A stretch of 64,000 nt of DNA from Acutalibacter muris (lineage in GTDB: Bacteria > Bacillota > Clostridia > Oscillospirales > Acutalibacteraceae): the NCBI RefSeq assembly GCF_002201475.1, contig NZ_CP021422.1, forward strand, positions 62,001 through 126,000. Direction: 5' to 3'. The notes beneath the pieces were generated by a model that worked only from the letters and a program-made list of their open reading frames with translations, had not been told where the DNA came from and made no database searches. Numbering within the stretch: position 1 is the first letter of the stretch; each line of letters opens with the position of its first letter. The translations under genes were made by a program, and so were the position numbers. Below are positions 51,395 to 59,167 of the stretch, in pieces.

Positions 51395-51421
51395 GCCGCG
51401 CAGCTCATAGAGCTGCGCGGC
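51395..51421 (-). terminator. Terminator after the secreted-protein gene
   Basis: GCCGCGCAGCT (51395-51405) pairs with AGCTGCGCGGC (51411-51421). On the minus strand it is followed by TCTTTCTTTTTC. Confidence 0.8.
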
Positions 51422-51463
51422 CCGAACTATTCAGCTTTAAGTATTTGCTCGCCTTAATGAAGG

Positions 51464-52129
51464 TTACGGATTCGCGGCGTTAGCAACAGCGGTGAAGGTG
51501 AAGGAAATGGTAGCGCCGAAGGTGTCGCCCTCAGTCCAGGCAGTGGCGGGGGCATCTTGAGCAGAGCCATCAAACTGGAAGAGATAGACAGGCTTTGCAC
51601 CGCCTGTGGCATCAATCTGAGTATCAGTCAGAGCCTTGCCGGCTTCAGTCTTGGCATCGGACAGCTTAGTGGTAGCAGGAGAGGCCAAGGTAGTCTCGGT
51701 CCCCGCACCAGCCACATAGTTGAAGTTAATGATGGCTTCCTTCGGAAGCTCTGTGCCGCTAGTGGTAAGAGTGTCCACCAGTTTAGCTTCCTCAGAGTTC
51801 TCATAAGCATAAATTGTGCCGCCTACAGAAAGCTTGAAAGCGCTCAGGTTCTCGATCTTCTGTATAGGGCTGACGATCTGGCTCTTGCTGGTGTCAGTGA
51901 TGTTGAGATCTGTGTTGGCAACGTCCAGACGATAGGGGTTGACTACGAAGCCAACAGCCTCGGGAACCTTGACCTTGATGGTGGCTGCCTGAGTGGCTGA
52001 ACCGACTTCGATCTCGTAGACTCCCTCGCCCTCAAGGTCAACCTGACCAGAGGTGGCGAAAGCAGTCAGGCCCATGGACAGGACCATTGCGCCAGCCATA
52101 ACGGCTGACAGAACTTTCTTGAATGTCAT
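51464..52129 (-). CDS. Secreted protein of unknown function
   Basis: A 221-residue exported protein. The signal peptide is MTFKKVLSAVMAGAMVLSMG with cleavage expected after AFA. The mature part is beta-rich, low in Lys/Arg and rich in Thr/Ala, with repeated strands such as YEIEVGSATQAATIKVKVPEA and the ending GATISFTFTAVANAANP, a composition common in surface or pilus-like proteins. No sortase signal. AGGAGG at nine-base spacing supports ATG 52129. It is the second gene of a pair with the membrane-anchored protein upstream. Codon use looks less GC-rich than its neighbours. Confidence 0.72.
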   Translation of the reverse strand: MTFKKVLSAVMAGAMVLSMGLTAFATSGQVDLEGEGVYEIEVGSATQAATIKVKVPEAVGFVVNPYRLDVANTDLNITDTSKSQIVSPIQKIENLSAFKLSVGGTIYAYENSEEAKLVDTLTTSGTELPKEAIINFNYVAGAGTETTLASPATTKLSDAKTEAGKALTDTQIDATGGAKPVYLFQFDGSAQDAPATAWTEGDTFGATISFTFTAVANAANP

Positions 52130-52188
52130 GATGAACATCCTCCTAAATTAAATTTATTACTATTGGGATTACCCCACAATAGCCTGAA

Positions 52189-52773
52189 TCAGTTAGAGGC
52201 GGAGCTTGAGGACTTCGCGTACTGCGCGCCCACATGAAGGTTCATGGTGACCGATATCTGGGAGTGCAGGGTCTTGTGGTCGTCCTCAACGGTGGTGAAG
52301 AACAGTACGGCGCTGTGGTCGCCGTCGGGCAGGGCTGTATTAAGCTCTATCTTGTCAAGGGCCTGGCCGGGCTTCAAAAGGCCGGAAAGGAAAAGCTGCT
52401 CGTCAATGTTGCTGCCGTTATACATATCAAAGTACATATCGTATGTATTCTCCGGGGCGTTGGCAAGGTAACACTTGAAATCCTTGCCGTTGACGCTGTA
52501 AGCGTCCGCTTCATACTCAAGGACCATGCTGCCCTTTGCCACCTTGGCGGCCATGTCGTCCAGGGCCTTCTGCAAGGCGTTCTCGTCCCGGACCACCGTC
52601 GTGCCCTCGGCATAGCCGAGCTCCGGCGCGTCCCCACCGTCCTCTGTTGGCTGTTCCTGATTAAGGAAGTGGAACGCCAGCGCGCCGCCCGCGGCCACCA
52701 GGACGATTATCACCAGGACCAGGAGTAGAATGATCCGTTTTTGATTATTAGCTGTTTTTGTTTCTTCTGCCAT
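52189..52773 (-). CDS. Membrane-anchored extracytoplasmic protein of unknown function
   Basis: A 194-residue protein with a short cytoplasmic head (MAEETKTANNQKR), one strong transmembrane span (IILLLVLVIIVLVAAGGALAF, about residues 14-34) and an exported domain. The domain has a helical part (ENALQKALDDMAAKVAKGS), then beta strands ending in VTMNLHVGAQYAKSSSS. I do not recognise it. It lies 59 bp upstream of the secreted-protein gene on the same strand, so the pair may work together at the surface. TAGGAGGATAATT is a strong RBS. Confidence 0.7.
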   Translation of the reverse strand: MAEETKTANNQKRIILLLVLVIIVLVAAGGALAFHFLNQEQPTEDGGDAPELGYAEGTTVVRDENALQKALDDMAAKVAKGSMVLEYEADAYSVNGKDFKCYLANAPENTYDMYFDMYNGSNIDEQLFLSGLLKPGQALDKIELNTALPDGDHSAVLFFTTVEDDHKTLHSQISVTMNLHVGAQYAKSSSSASN

Positions 52774-52803
52774 TCAGAAATTATCCTCCTAAGATATTGG
52801 GGC

Positions 52804-52899
52804 GTAACCTCTAGGGGTTACTTGCAAGAAGCGCCAGCTGGCGCTTCTTGCAAGTAACCTCTAGGGGTTACTTGCAAGAAGCGCCAGCTGGCGCTTCTT
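52804..52899. repeat. Tandem 50-bp palindromic repeat (two copies)
   Basis: Two copies of a 50-bp unit (52804-52853 and 52854-52899, the second ending four bases early) are identical over their shared 46 bp. Each holds a near-palindrome GTAACCTCTAGGGGTTAC and a perfect palindrome built on GAAGCGCCAGCTGGCGCTTC. In copy one that palindrome is perfect over 32 bp (52822-52853). No canonical T-tract follows on the minus strand. It lies upstream of the surface-protein pair. Confidence 0.85.
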
Positions 52900-52985
52900 T
52901 AATTCTTACACTAATTACTTCGGCGGGAAATGAGAAAAAATAAGATGTGTTTCCAGTTTTTTTAAAATTTTTTTCTTTTAGAGGT

Positions 52986-53519
52986 CTAAGTCCCAAAATC
53001 CGGAAACTCCAGGGCCATAAGCCAGCAGTCCACCCTTTTGCCGTCGTGCAGTTCGTGGGCGGGCAGCAGCTTCACTTTTTTAAACCCGCAGGCCTCATAG
53101 CAGCGTATGGCCCGGGGGTTATCGGCGTGGGGGTCAAGGACGACGGCCTGTGCGCCGCGGGCCTCCCTTAGGTAGCCGCAGATAAGCTTAATAAACCGGC
53201 GGCCTATGCCCTTTCCCCAGAGCTCCGGCTCGCCGATGAACTGGTCTATGCCGAAGGTCTTAAGGTCCCGGCGGTCATAGCCGTACTCGGTAAAGCCCTC
53301 GCTGTCTAAGGGGTAGAACTGGAGATAGCCTATATCCCGCCCGCCGTATTGTACTATGCACCGGGTGGTGGGGTCGGCGTCCTCGTAGAACTCCTCCCGT
53401 ATGCGCCCGGGGGTGAATACCTCGTGGGAGCCCTCCCAGTATTCCAGCACACGGGGGTCTTTAAGCCAGCGAAGGAGCAGGGGCGCGTCGGACGGCTCTA
53501 ATAAGCGCAGGGTGACCAT
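52986..53519 (-). CDS. AAC(6')-like GNAT acetyltransferase
   Basis: A 177-residue GNAT protein of the Acetyltransf_8/AAC(6')-Ib-like branch: VTLRLLEPSDAPLLLRWLKD at the start, IDQFIGEPELWGKGIGRRFI for the acetyl-CoA loop, and VVLDPHADNPRAIRCYEACG near the end. These are the conserved blocks of aminoglycoside 6'-acetyltransferases and of siderophore or ribosomal-protein acetylases, so drug modification is possible but not shown. One base separates it from the SDR gene upstream. Confidence 0.82.
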   Translation of the reverse strand: MVTLRLLEPSDAPLLLRWLKDPRVLEYWEGSHEVFTPGRIREEFYEDADPTTRCIVQYGGRDIGYLQFYPLDSEGFTEYGYDRRDLKTFGIDQFIGEPELWGKGIGRRFIKLICGYLREARGAQAVVLDPHADNPRAIRCYEACGFKKVKLLPAHELHDGKRVDCWLMALEFPDFGT

Positions 53520-53520
53520 A

Positions 53521-54282
53521 TTATATTTCCGTAAACTGCATAAGAAAGCCGTGGGGCAAAAGCTTTCCTATGAGGCGGTAGAGCTTATAGAAGAAGCTGT
53601 TGGTATAGACCAGCTTGCCGCGCTTTGCGGCCTTTAGGGAGCGGGCGGCCACCTCCGGGGCGCTGACCCGGGGCAGCTTGTCTATAAGCCGTGAGCGGCC
53701 CTCGGGGACGTTTGCCACCCTCCAGAACTCGGTGTCCATTGGGCCCGGGCACACGGCCAGCACCTTTATGCCCCGGGGCCGCAGCTCGTCATGCAGGGCC
53801 TTTGACAGGGAGAGCACGAAGGACTTTGTGGCGGCATAGACGGACATACGGGGGGTGGGGGCAAAGGCCGCGATGGAGGAGACGTTTATGATAAGGCTGT
53901 CGTCCAGCATATAGGGCAGGCAAAGACGGGTCATCCCCATAAGGGCCCGGCAGTTAAGGTCCACCATGTCCGTCTGGGCCCGGCGGTTGGAGGAGAAGAA
54001 GTCCTCACACTTGCCAAAACCCGCGTTGTTTATAAGCACCTTTATCTCCGGGGTATTCTCTTTAAGAAGCTGCTCGAAGATGTCCAGGCTCTCCTCCTCT
54101 GAGAGGTCCAGGGAGATGGCGGCGATGGTCTTGTCCGGGTGCTCCCCGGCAATCTCCTTTAAAAGCTCCTTGCGCCGTGCTATGAGCCAGAACGCGTCCA
54201 CGCTGGGATACTCCGCGATCACCGCGTTTATATACTCCCTCCCAAGGCCGCCGGAGGCCCCGGTTATCACTGCTGTTACCAT
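53521..54282 (-). CDS. Short-chain dehydrogenase/reductase (DltE/YqjQ-like)
   Basis: A 253-residue SDR. The cofactor loop TGASGGLGREY is at residues 8-18, NNAGFGKCEDF follows, and the catalytic Ser/Tyr/Lys lie in NVSSIAAFAPTPRMSVYAATK. The C-terminal VCPGPMDTEFW matches the broad SDR family with acyl-ketone or unknown substrates. ATG 54282 follows AAAGGAGAG; the upstream extension is not conserved-looking. It precedes the GNAT gene by one base. Confidence 0.88.
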   Translation of the reverse strand: MVTAVITGASGGLGREYINAVIAEYPSVDAFWLIARRKELLKEIAGEHPDKTIAAISLDLSEEESLDIFEQLLKENTPEIKVLINNAGFGKCEDFFSSNRRAQTDMVDLNCRALMGMTRLCLPYMLDDSLIINVSSIAAFAPTPRMSVYAATKSFVLSLSKALHDELRPRGIKVLAVCPGPMDTEFWRVANVPEGRSRLIDKLPRVSAPEVAARSLKAAKRGKLVYTNSFFYKLYRLIGKLLPHGFLMQFTEI

Positions 54283-54413
54283 TGCTGTCTCTCCTTTCAT
54301 GGACCGCTTTTGTACTAATATATAAATTGTACGACATCCCGGGCCCGCCGTCAAGTAGAAGAATGGGGAAGAATATTTACAAATATATCTTTCTTTTGGG
54401 GGCAAAGCTGTGA

Positions 54414-54419
54414 TATAAT
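54414..54419 (+). promoter_or_regulatory. Extended -10 promoter for the YcxB-like gene
   Basis: TGATATAAT (TGn at 54411-54413, TATAAT at 54414-54419) is an extended -10 without a good -35; the TTG start lies 40 bp downstream. Confidence 0.5.
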
Positions 54420-54459
54420 AGAAAAAACAACGTAAAAATGCAGAGAGGATGTTTTAATT

Positions 54460-55737
54460 TTGAAAAAAACCATGTGTTTTATAGCGGCCCTGCTTCTCAT
54501 AGCGGCCCTGCCCATAGGGGCGCAGGCCGAGGCCTGGACCGGGGTGGACTTTACCCTCGAGGCCCCGGAGAACCTTTACCAGCTGGGGCCGAGCCTTGAG
54601 GAGACCGACCCCGCCTGGGCCCTGGCCGGAATCGGGGACGCGGCGGGCAAGCTGGAGGAGTACAGGGAAATGGGGGTGCTGGTGAACTTCCTTTCAGAGG
54701 ACGGCGCCACGGATATCTCCGTCATGAGGAAGGAGTCCGAGGAGGGCCAGCGGATATTCGACCTGCGGCTTATGGAGGAGGGCGACAAGGCCAAGTTTCT
54801 GGACGGCCTTGCCAAGGCCGGGGACGAGAACGTGACCATAGACAAGGGCTGGTTTGAGAATAAGGCGGGGCTTTTATTCTATCGGATAAAGATAGACGTG
54901 GCCGGAGAGCAGGAGATGCACGAGCTCATATACGGCACCATCATGAACGGCTACTCGCTGAACCTTGACATACACACCATAGACGCGGCCATGACCCCGG
55001 AGCAGGAGGAGCTGGTGCGGCAGATGGCCGACTCCATGGTGTTCACCAACATTTTGGAGAAGCCGCCGGAGGACTACAGCAAGGCCGTCAACACTCTGCT
55101 TTTGATGGTGCTGATGCTGGCGGCGGTGGCCGGGCCTCTTATCTATGTGCCTATCAAGAGCAAGCGGGACAAGAAGAAAAAGGCGAAGCTTGCCGAGCAG
55201 CTCTCGGAGTTCCACAAGGTAAACGGCAGGGATACCGCCCACGGCGAGGCCGCCTTTATCAACGAAACCGACTGCACCAGGGAGGCAATACGGCGCTTCA
55301 GCTTCTATCAAGCCTATGTGAAGAATGTGGGCGAGGTGGTCTTCGGGGCGCTGCTGTGCGTGGTGACCGTCTGCGCCGCGTTCCTGATAGACTCGGTCTG
55401 GTGGATAAAGCTGGCGGCGGTGGCCGTGACGGTGTACTATGCCTATAAACTCATAGGTATGCAGGGGGCCGTTGAGAAGATACAGATAAAGGTCCACAGC
55501 CAGGGCACCAGCCAGACTGCCCACTATACCTTCTATCCCGACGTGTTCCGGGTGTCGGGGATACAGTCCGCCAACGTGGTGCCCTATTTCCAGATAATGG
55601 ACGTCAGAAAATGCGGCCAGTACCTCTATCTGTACTATGGCCCCGACAACGCCTACCTGGTGGACACTTACGGCTTCAAGCTGGGCGAGAGCGGGGAATT
55701 TGAAAAGTTTATCCGGGGAAAGATGCAGAAGCAATAA
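54460..55737 (+). CDS. Membrane protein with exported N-domain and C-terminal YcxB-like domain
   Basis: A 425-residue protein, TTG start. A signal peptide (TMCFIAALLLIAALPIGAQA) leads an extracytoplasmic domain to ~residue 205, then a membrane span (LLLMVLMLAAVAGPLIYVPI) and a basic cytoplasmic stretch (KSKRDKKKKAKL). Two further spans (VVFGALLCVVTVCAAFLI and IKLAAVAVTVYYAYKL) precede a cytoplasmic YcxB-like domain (AHYTFYPDVFRVSG, VVPYFQIMDVR, YLYLYYGPDNAYLVD). The join of an exported domain to YcxB is not one I know. Function unknown; it may sense envelope state. Confidence 0.72.
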   Translation: MKKTMCFIAALLLIAALPIGAQAEAWTGVDFTLEAPENLYQLGPSLEETDPAWALAGIGDAAGKLEEYREMGVLVNFLSEDGATDISVMRKESEEGQRIFDLRLMEEGDKAKFLDGLAKAGDENVTIDKGWFENKAGLLFYRIKIDVAGEQEMHELIYGTIMNGYSLNLDIHTIDAAMTPEQEELVRQMADSMVFTNILEKPPEDYSKAVNTLLLMVLMLAAVAGPLIYVPIKSKRDKKKKAKLAEQLSEFHKVNGRDTAHGEAAFINETDCTREAIRRFSFYQAYVKNVGEVVFGALLCVVTVCAAFLIDSVWWIKLAAVAVTVYYAYKLIGMQGAVEKIQIKVHSQGTSQTAHYTFYPDVFRVSGIQSANVVPYFQIMDVRKCGQYLYLYYGPDNAYLVDTYGFKLGESGEFEKFIRGKMQKQ

Positions 55738-55804
55738 ATTTTCCCGGGGCCTTTGCGACTTTACTATAGGAGAGCCTTCCTATTATATAAAGGAGCTGAG
55801 ACAG

Positions 55805-56254
55805 ATGAAAAAGCTGGGATTTTACGCGGTGATAGTTACAGCCCTGGTGTTTGCCCTATGGTTCTGCACAAAGGACGGCATGAAACCCGACGAGGCGGCG
55901 GCCCCGCCAGTGGATTCGGTGGGAGCGGTGCTGCTGGAGAGCCGGTCCATGGGCCGCAGGGTGCGGGTGGAGGACCCGGAGGACATTGGGCGGCTGAGCG
56001 AAACCTTGAGCACCCTGTCCGAGGAAAACGGCGTTATGGTGGACCTTAACGAGGACTTTCCCGAGCATATGCGGGACTGGACCCTCGAGTGGCTTTCCCG
56101 CGAGGGGGAGAGCCAGGCCCTGGTGGAAATAAGCCGCGTGGGCACGGTGTTCCGGGGGGACCAGTGCTTCAACCTCCTGGGCGGGGAGATCTTTAATATG
56201 GACTACCTCCGGGGGCTTTTGCTGGGGCTGCCGGAGGACAGCGGAGGGAAGTAA
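55805..56254 (+). CDS. Small exported or membrane-anchored protein, unknown
   Basis: A 149-residue protein with an N-terminal signal or anchor (LGFYAVIVTALVFALWFC, the cysteine perhaps a lipoprotein site though the box is weak). The rest is a mixed alpha/beta domain, with acidic character and VEDPEDIGRLSETLSTLSEE. No family recognised. TAAAGGAG supports ATG 55805. It follows the YcxB-like gene by 67 bp and precedes mtnN by 26 bp. Confidence 0.65.
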   Translation: MKKLGFYAVIVTALVFALWFCTKDGMKPDEAAAPPVDSVGAVLLESRSMGRRVRVEDPEDIGRLSETLSTLSEENGVMVDLNEDFPEHMRDWTLEWLSREGESQALVEISRVGTVFRGDQCFNLLGGEIFNMDYLRGLLLGLPEDSGGK

Positions 56255-56280
56255 TAATACTGAAGGAAAGGAAGATAGAA

Positions 56281-56994
56281 ATGGAGAAAAAATCACCCAT
56301 CGGCATTATAGGAGCAATGGAGGTGGAGGTCAACAGCATAATAGCAAAGCTGAGCGGGGAGGAGAGCGATTCTATAGCGGGGCTGCTGTTCCACAGAGGT
56401 GAGCTTGAGGGCGTCCCGGTGGTGGTGGCCGAGTGCGGGCCCGGAAAGGTAAACTCGGCAGTCTGCGCCCAGATAATGATACTGAAGTATAGCCCAAGGC
56501 TCATAATAAACACCGGGGTGGCAGGGGGCGTGGGCGTGAAGATAGGAGATCTGGTGGCCGCCGAGTGCTGCGTGCAGCATGACTTTGACACTACCGCCAT
56601 GGGTGACCCTCTGGGTACGCTGTTCCTCCGGCGGGGCGGTGACAGCGAGGATATCCTTAAGCTGCCCTGCGACAGCGGGGCCAGGGAGGTGCTCCTTGAG
56701 GAGGCCCGGAGCATATACGGCGGGGCCCATGCCGGCGTTATCGCCACAGGGGATATTTTCGTGGCGGACAAGGAGAAGAACCGCTGGCTGGGGGAGAAGT
56801 TCGGAGCCAGGGCCGTGGAGATGGAGGGCGGCAGTATTGCCCAGGTGTGTTATATGAACAAGGTCCCCTGCGCGGTGCTGAGGGCCATCTCCGACAGCGC
56901 CAACGATGACTCGCCGGTAGACTTTCCCTCCTTTGCCAAGGAGACGGCTGAGAAGAGCGCGGAGCTCCTTATAAGAGCGGTGCGGAAGCTCTGA
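56281..56994 (+). CDS. mtnN: 5'-methylthioadenosine/S-adenosylhomocysteine nucleosidase
   Basis: A 237-residue purine nucleosidase that removes adenine from MTA and SAH, relieving inhibition of methyltransferases. IGIIGAMEVEVNSIIAKL at the start, NTGVAGGVGVKIGDLV, DFDTTAMG, VEMEGGSIAQVCY (substrate-binding Met-Glu) and RAISDSANDD with the catalytic aspartate are all present. The RBS is GGAAAGGAAG. The GNAT-like gene follows after 16 bp. Confidence 0.94.
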   Translation: MEKKSPIGIIGAMEVEVNSIIAKLSGEESDSIAGLLFHRGELEGVPVVVAECGPGKVNSAVCAQIMILKYSPRLIINTGVAGGVGVKIGDLVAAECCVQHDFDTTAMGDPLGTLFLRRGGDSEDILKLPCDSGAREVLLEEARSIYGGAHAGVIATGDIFVADKEKNRWLGEKFGARAVEMEGGSIAQVCYMNKVPCAVLRAISDSANDDSPVDFPSFAKETAEKSAELLIRAVRKL

Positions 56995-57010
56995 GCGAGG
57001 GTAGGGCATT

Positions 57011-57730
57011 ATGAGAGAGATGGAACAGATGGCCCTGTCATACCTGGGGCGGAATCCTATACTCTGTATGGACATGGTGGAGGCCCTGCGCCGGGGGGAC
57101 GGCGTGGTAAGTGCCGTGCGCACGGACGGGGTGCTGATAAGCATACCCAGAAGCGGAGCGTACCTGCTGGCGGCGGGGGATACGGCGGCAGCCGAGGCCC
57201 TGGGAGGACTTATCCGGGGAGCCAGACAGCTGGCGGTGCATGACAAAGATAACGCCCAGCTCCTGAGGGACGAGCTGGGCTTCACAGCCCTGATGGAGTG
57301 CCGTGCGGCGGCATACGTGAACCCGTTTCCGCCGGGGAGCAGAGGCTTTGACCTGCTACAGGTGAAGCCCCTGGGACCGGAGCAGGAGGAGGCGCTTATG
57401 GAGAGCTTCCCCGGGGAATTTGATCGGGACGAGCTTAGAGAACGGCTCGCGGCCCGGGCGGTCTACGGAGTCCTCCATCGGAGGGAGCCCGAGGGCATAG
57501 TGGGCGTCTACCCGGAGGGAGGCGTCGGAATGCTGGCAGTGCGGCAGGATTTAGGGGAGCAGGCGGCAATGGAGCTGCTGGGAGGCCTTGTGGCCTATAT
57601 TACCGGCTGGTGCCTTGATAAGTGCCTTGCGCCATTTGTACATATCCCGGTGGAGGACGGACTGCTGCTTTCGGTTTATGAACAGGCGGGGTACACGGTC
57701 TGCGAGAAGAATATGTACTGGCTGGGCTAA
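57011..57730 (+). CDS. GNAT-fold-like protein of unknown function
   Basis: A 239-residue soluble protein. The second half (YGVLHRREPEGIVGVYPEGGVGMLAV, then ELLGGLVAYITGWCLDKCLAPFV and SVYEQAGYTVCEKNMYW) follows a GNAT C-terminal layout with a degenerate acetyl-CoA loop; the first half resembles a duplicated, more diverged copy. Such double-GNAT proteins lack assigned acceptors. It is the last gene before a hairpin-rich interval. Confidence 0.6.
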   Translation: MREMEQMALSYLGRNPILCMDMVEALRRGDGVVSAVRTDGVLISIPRSGAYLLAAGDTAAAEALGGLIRGARQLAVHDKDNAQLLRDELGFTALMECRAAAYVNPFPPGSRGFDLLQVKPLGPEQEEALMESFPGEFDRDELRERLAARAVYGVLHRREPEGIVGVYPEGGVGMLAVRQDLGEQAAMELLGGLVAYITGWCLDKCLAPFVHIPVEDGLLLSVYEQAGYTVCEKNMYWLG

Positions 57731-57749
57731 GCGAGGCCGGTCAAGCCGA

Positions 57750-57927
57750 CTTCGCATAGCGAAGGCCAAGAGTTTGCTTTGCAAACTCTTGGCCTTCTAC
57801 GCTTGCTAGGGGTTTGGGGACGAGAAGTCCCCAAGGTCTGTTGCCGTTGACTTGGCTGCAAGCCAAGTCGGCCAAAAAGTAAAAAAGCCCGAAGAATATG
57901 TAGCACTTTTTCAAAGAAAAAGTGCTA
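57750..57927. repeat. Cluster of five perfect hairpins
   Basis: In 178 bp: TTCGC/GCGAA (57751-57763), a 17-bp stem spanning 57761-57797 around TTT, TTGGGGAC/GTCCCCAA (57814-57834), GACTTGGCT/AGCCAAGTC (57849-57869) and TAGCACTTTTT/AAAAAGTGCTA (57901-57927). The last resembles a terminator (TTTCT follows). The density is unusual; no ORF of note lies inside. Confidence 0.75.
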
Positions 57928-57936
57928 TTTCTCTGC

Positions 57937-57965
57937 TTGACAAAACGAACGACCGATAGTATAAT
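57937..57965 (+). promoter_or_regulatory. Consensus promoter of the TetR-flavodoxin pair
   Basis: TTGACA (57937-57942) and TATAAT (57960-57965) are both perfect and 17 bp apart. Confidence 0.85.
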
Positions 57966-57972
57966 AAACGAA

Positions 57973-57986
57973 CTAACGAATGTTAG
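57973..57986. promoter_or_regulatory. Candidate TetR-type operator
   Basis: CTAAC-GAAT-GTTAG is a perfect 5-bp-arm dyad overlapping the expected start of transcription. Copies of AACGAA also occur within the spacer (57944-57949) and just upstream of the dyad (57967-57972). Confidence 0.45.
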
Positions 57987-58002
57987 CAGAAAGGGGTCAG
58001 AT

Positions 58003-58602
58003 ATGGATACCAAAGAAAAAATCGTATGGGAGGCCCTGAAGCTATTCTCCACCCGGGGCTATGGGGCAGTGTCCGTACGGGACATCGCCGCCGCAGTGGG
58101 TATCAGGGAGAGCTCGCTATACAACCATTTTCCCAATAAGCGCGCGATATTCGACGGTATTGTGGATATCTGCTGGGCTAAAGCGGAAGAATACTATCAT
58201 TCTCACGGACTTCCCTTTTCAAGCAAAGATGACCTGTCCGTGTTCCAAGGTGGCGGCCAGGAGCTGGAGGAGACCGTGCTGGAGGTGTTTCGGTTCTTCT
58301 TTGAGGATCCGTGGAACACACGGTTTAGAAGGCTGCTCACCGTCTGCCAGTTCGACGACAGCCGCTCCGGCGAGCTTTATAGGCGGCTTTACTGCCAGTA
58401 TCCTGTGGAGGTCCAGGAAAAAATATTCACCGGTCTCATGGAAAGGGGCATTTTCAGGACCGGGGACCCTAGGGTGCTGGCGGAGCAGTTCTATGGCGGG
58501 GTATTCCTGCTGCTTTCGGCCGGGGAGAGCTGGGAGGAGGTCCGACCTAAAATCACTGCCCAGGTGCGGCAGTTTATAGGAGACCATAAAACCTATAAAT
58601 AA
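58003..58602 (+). CDS. TetR/AcrR family transcriptional regulator
   Basis: A 199-residue repressor. The N-terminal HTH reads KIVWEALKLFSTRGYGAVSV, then IAAAVGIRESSLYNHFPNK, the canonical TetR DNA-binding block; the rest is an all-helical ligand and dimer domain with WNTRFRRLLTVCQFD. The start at 58003 follows AAAGGGG. It sits behind a consensus promoter with an overlapping dyad, which suggests autorepression. The next gene is a flavodoxin, probably in the same operon. Confidence 0.9.
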   Translation: MDTKEKIVWEALKLFSTRGYGAVSVRDIAAAVGIRESSLYNHFPNKRAIFDGIVDICWAKAEEYYHSHGLPFSSKDDLSVFQGGGQELEETVLEVFRFFFEDPWNTRFRRLLTVCQFDDSRSGELYRRLYCQYPVEVQEKIFTGLMERGIFRTGDPRVLAEQFYGGVFLLLSAGESWEEVRPKITAQVRQFIGDHKTYK

Positions 58603-58641
58603 ACAGAAAGCCGCGCGTTTTGCGCGGCAGGGAGGTCAAGA

Positions 58642-59160
58642 ATGAACACAATAATTATTTACAGATCAAAAACAGGCTTCACTAAAAAGTACGCCTTATG
58701 GCTGAAGGAGGACCTTGCCTGTGACTGTGTGCCCTATGAGGAGAGGGGAACAGTAGACTTCGAGAAGTACCAGACTATAGCTTTCGGCAGCGGATGCTAC
58801 ATCGGAAAGATAAATAAGCTTTCATGGCTGAAAAAGCAGCTGCCAAGGCTTCGGGGAAAGAAAATAGCGGTGTTTTTCACCGGGGCTATGGAGCCCGACG
58901 CCCCGGACGTGCGGCGTTTGGAGCGAGAGAACTTCACCCCGGGAGAGCTGGAGCGCATAAGGCCCTTTTACCTCCAGGGCGGGCTGAACTATGCCGCCAT
59001 GAACCCCATAGACAGGTTCCTGATGGCGGGCTTCCACAAAATGCTCAGGGCCCACGCGGACTCGGCGAAAGAAAGGGTCATGCTCCAGAACCTCCAGGAG
59101 TCCTTTGACAAGACCGACAGGGAGAGCCTGAGGCCTCTTGAGGAGTATTTAAAACAGTAA
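58642..59160 (+). CDS. Flavodoxin-domain protein (HemG-like)
   Basis: A 172-residue FMN-binding protein. TIIIYRSKTGFTKKYALWL at the start is the phosphate-binding loop of flavodoxin_5/HemG-type proteins, and FGSGCYIGKINKLSWLKKQL and KKIAVFFTGAMEPD fit. HemG proteins oxidise protoporphyrinogen, but many clostridial members have other roles. A small GC-rich hairpin (58611-58629) lies just before its GGGAGG. It is cotranscribed with the TetR gene. Confidence 0.82.
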   Translation: MNTIIIYRSKTGFTKKYALWLKEDLACDCVPYEERGTVDFEKYQTIAFGSGCYIGKINKLSWLKKQLPRLRGKKIAVFFTGAMEPDAPDVRRLERENFTPGELERIRPFYLQGGLNYAAMNPIDRFLMAGFHKMLRAHADSAKERVMLQNLQESFDKTDRESLRPLEEYLKQ

Positions 59161-59167
59161 TAACACT

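Noticed and set aside
52804..52899. CRISPR array
   Set aside because: There are two directly abutting repeat units with no spacers and no cas genes, so this is a tandem palindrome.
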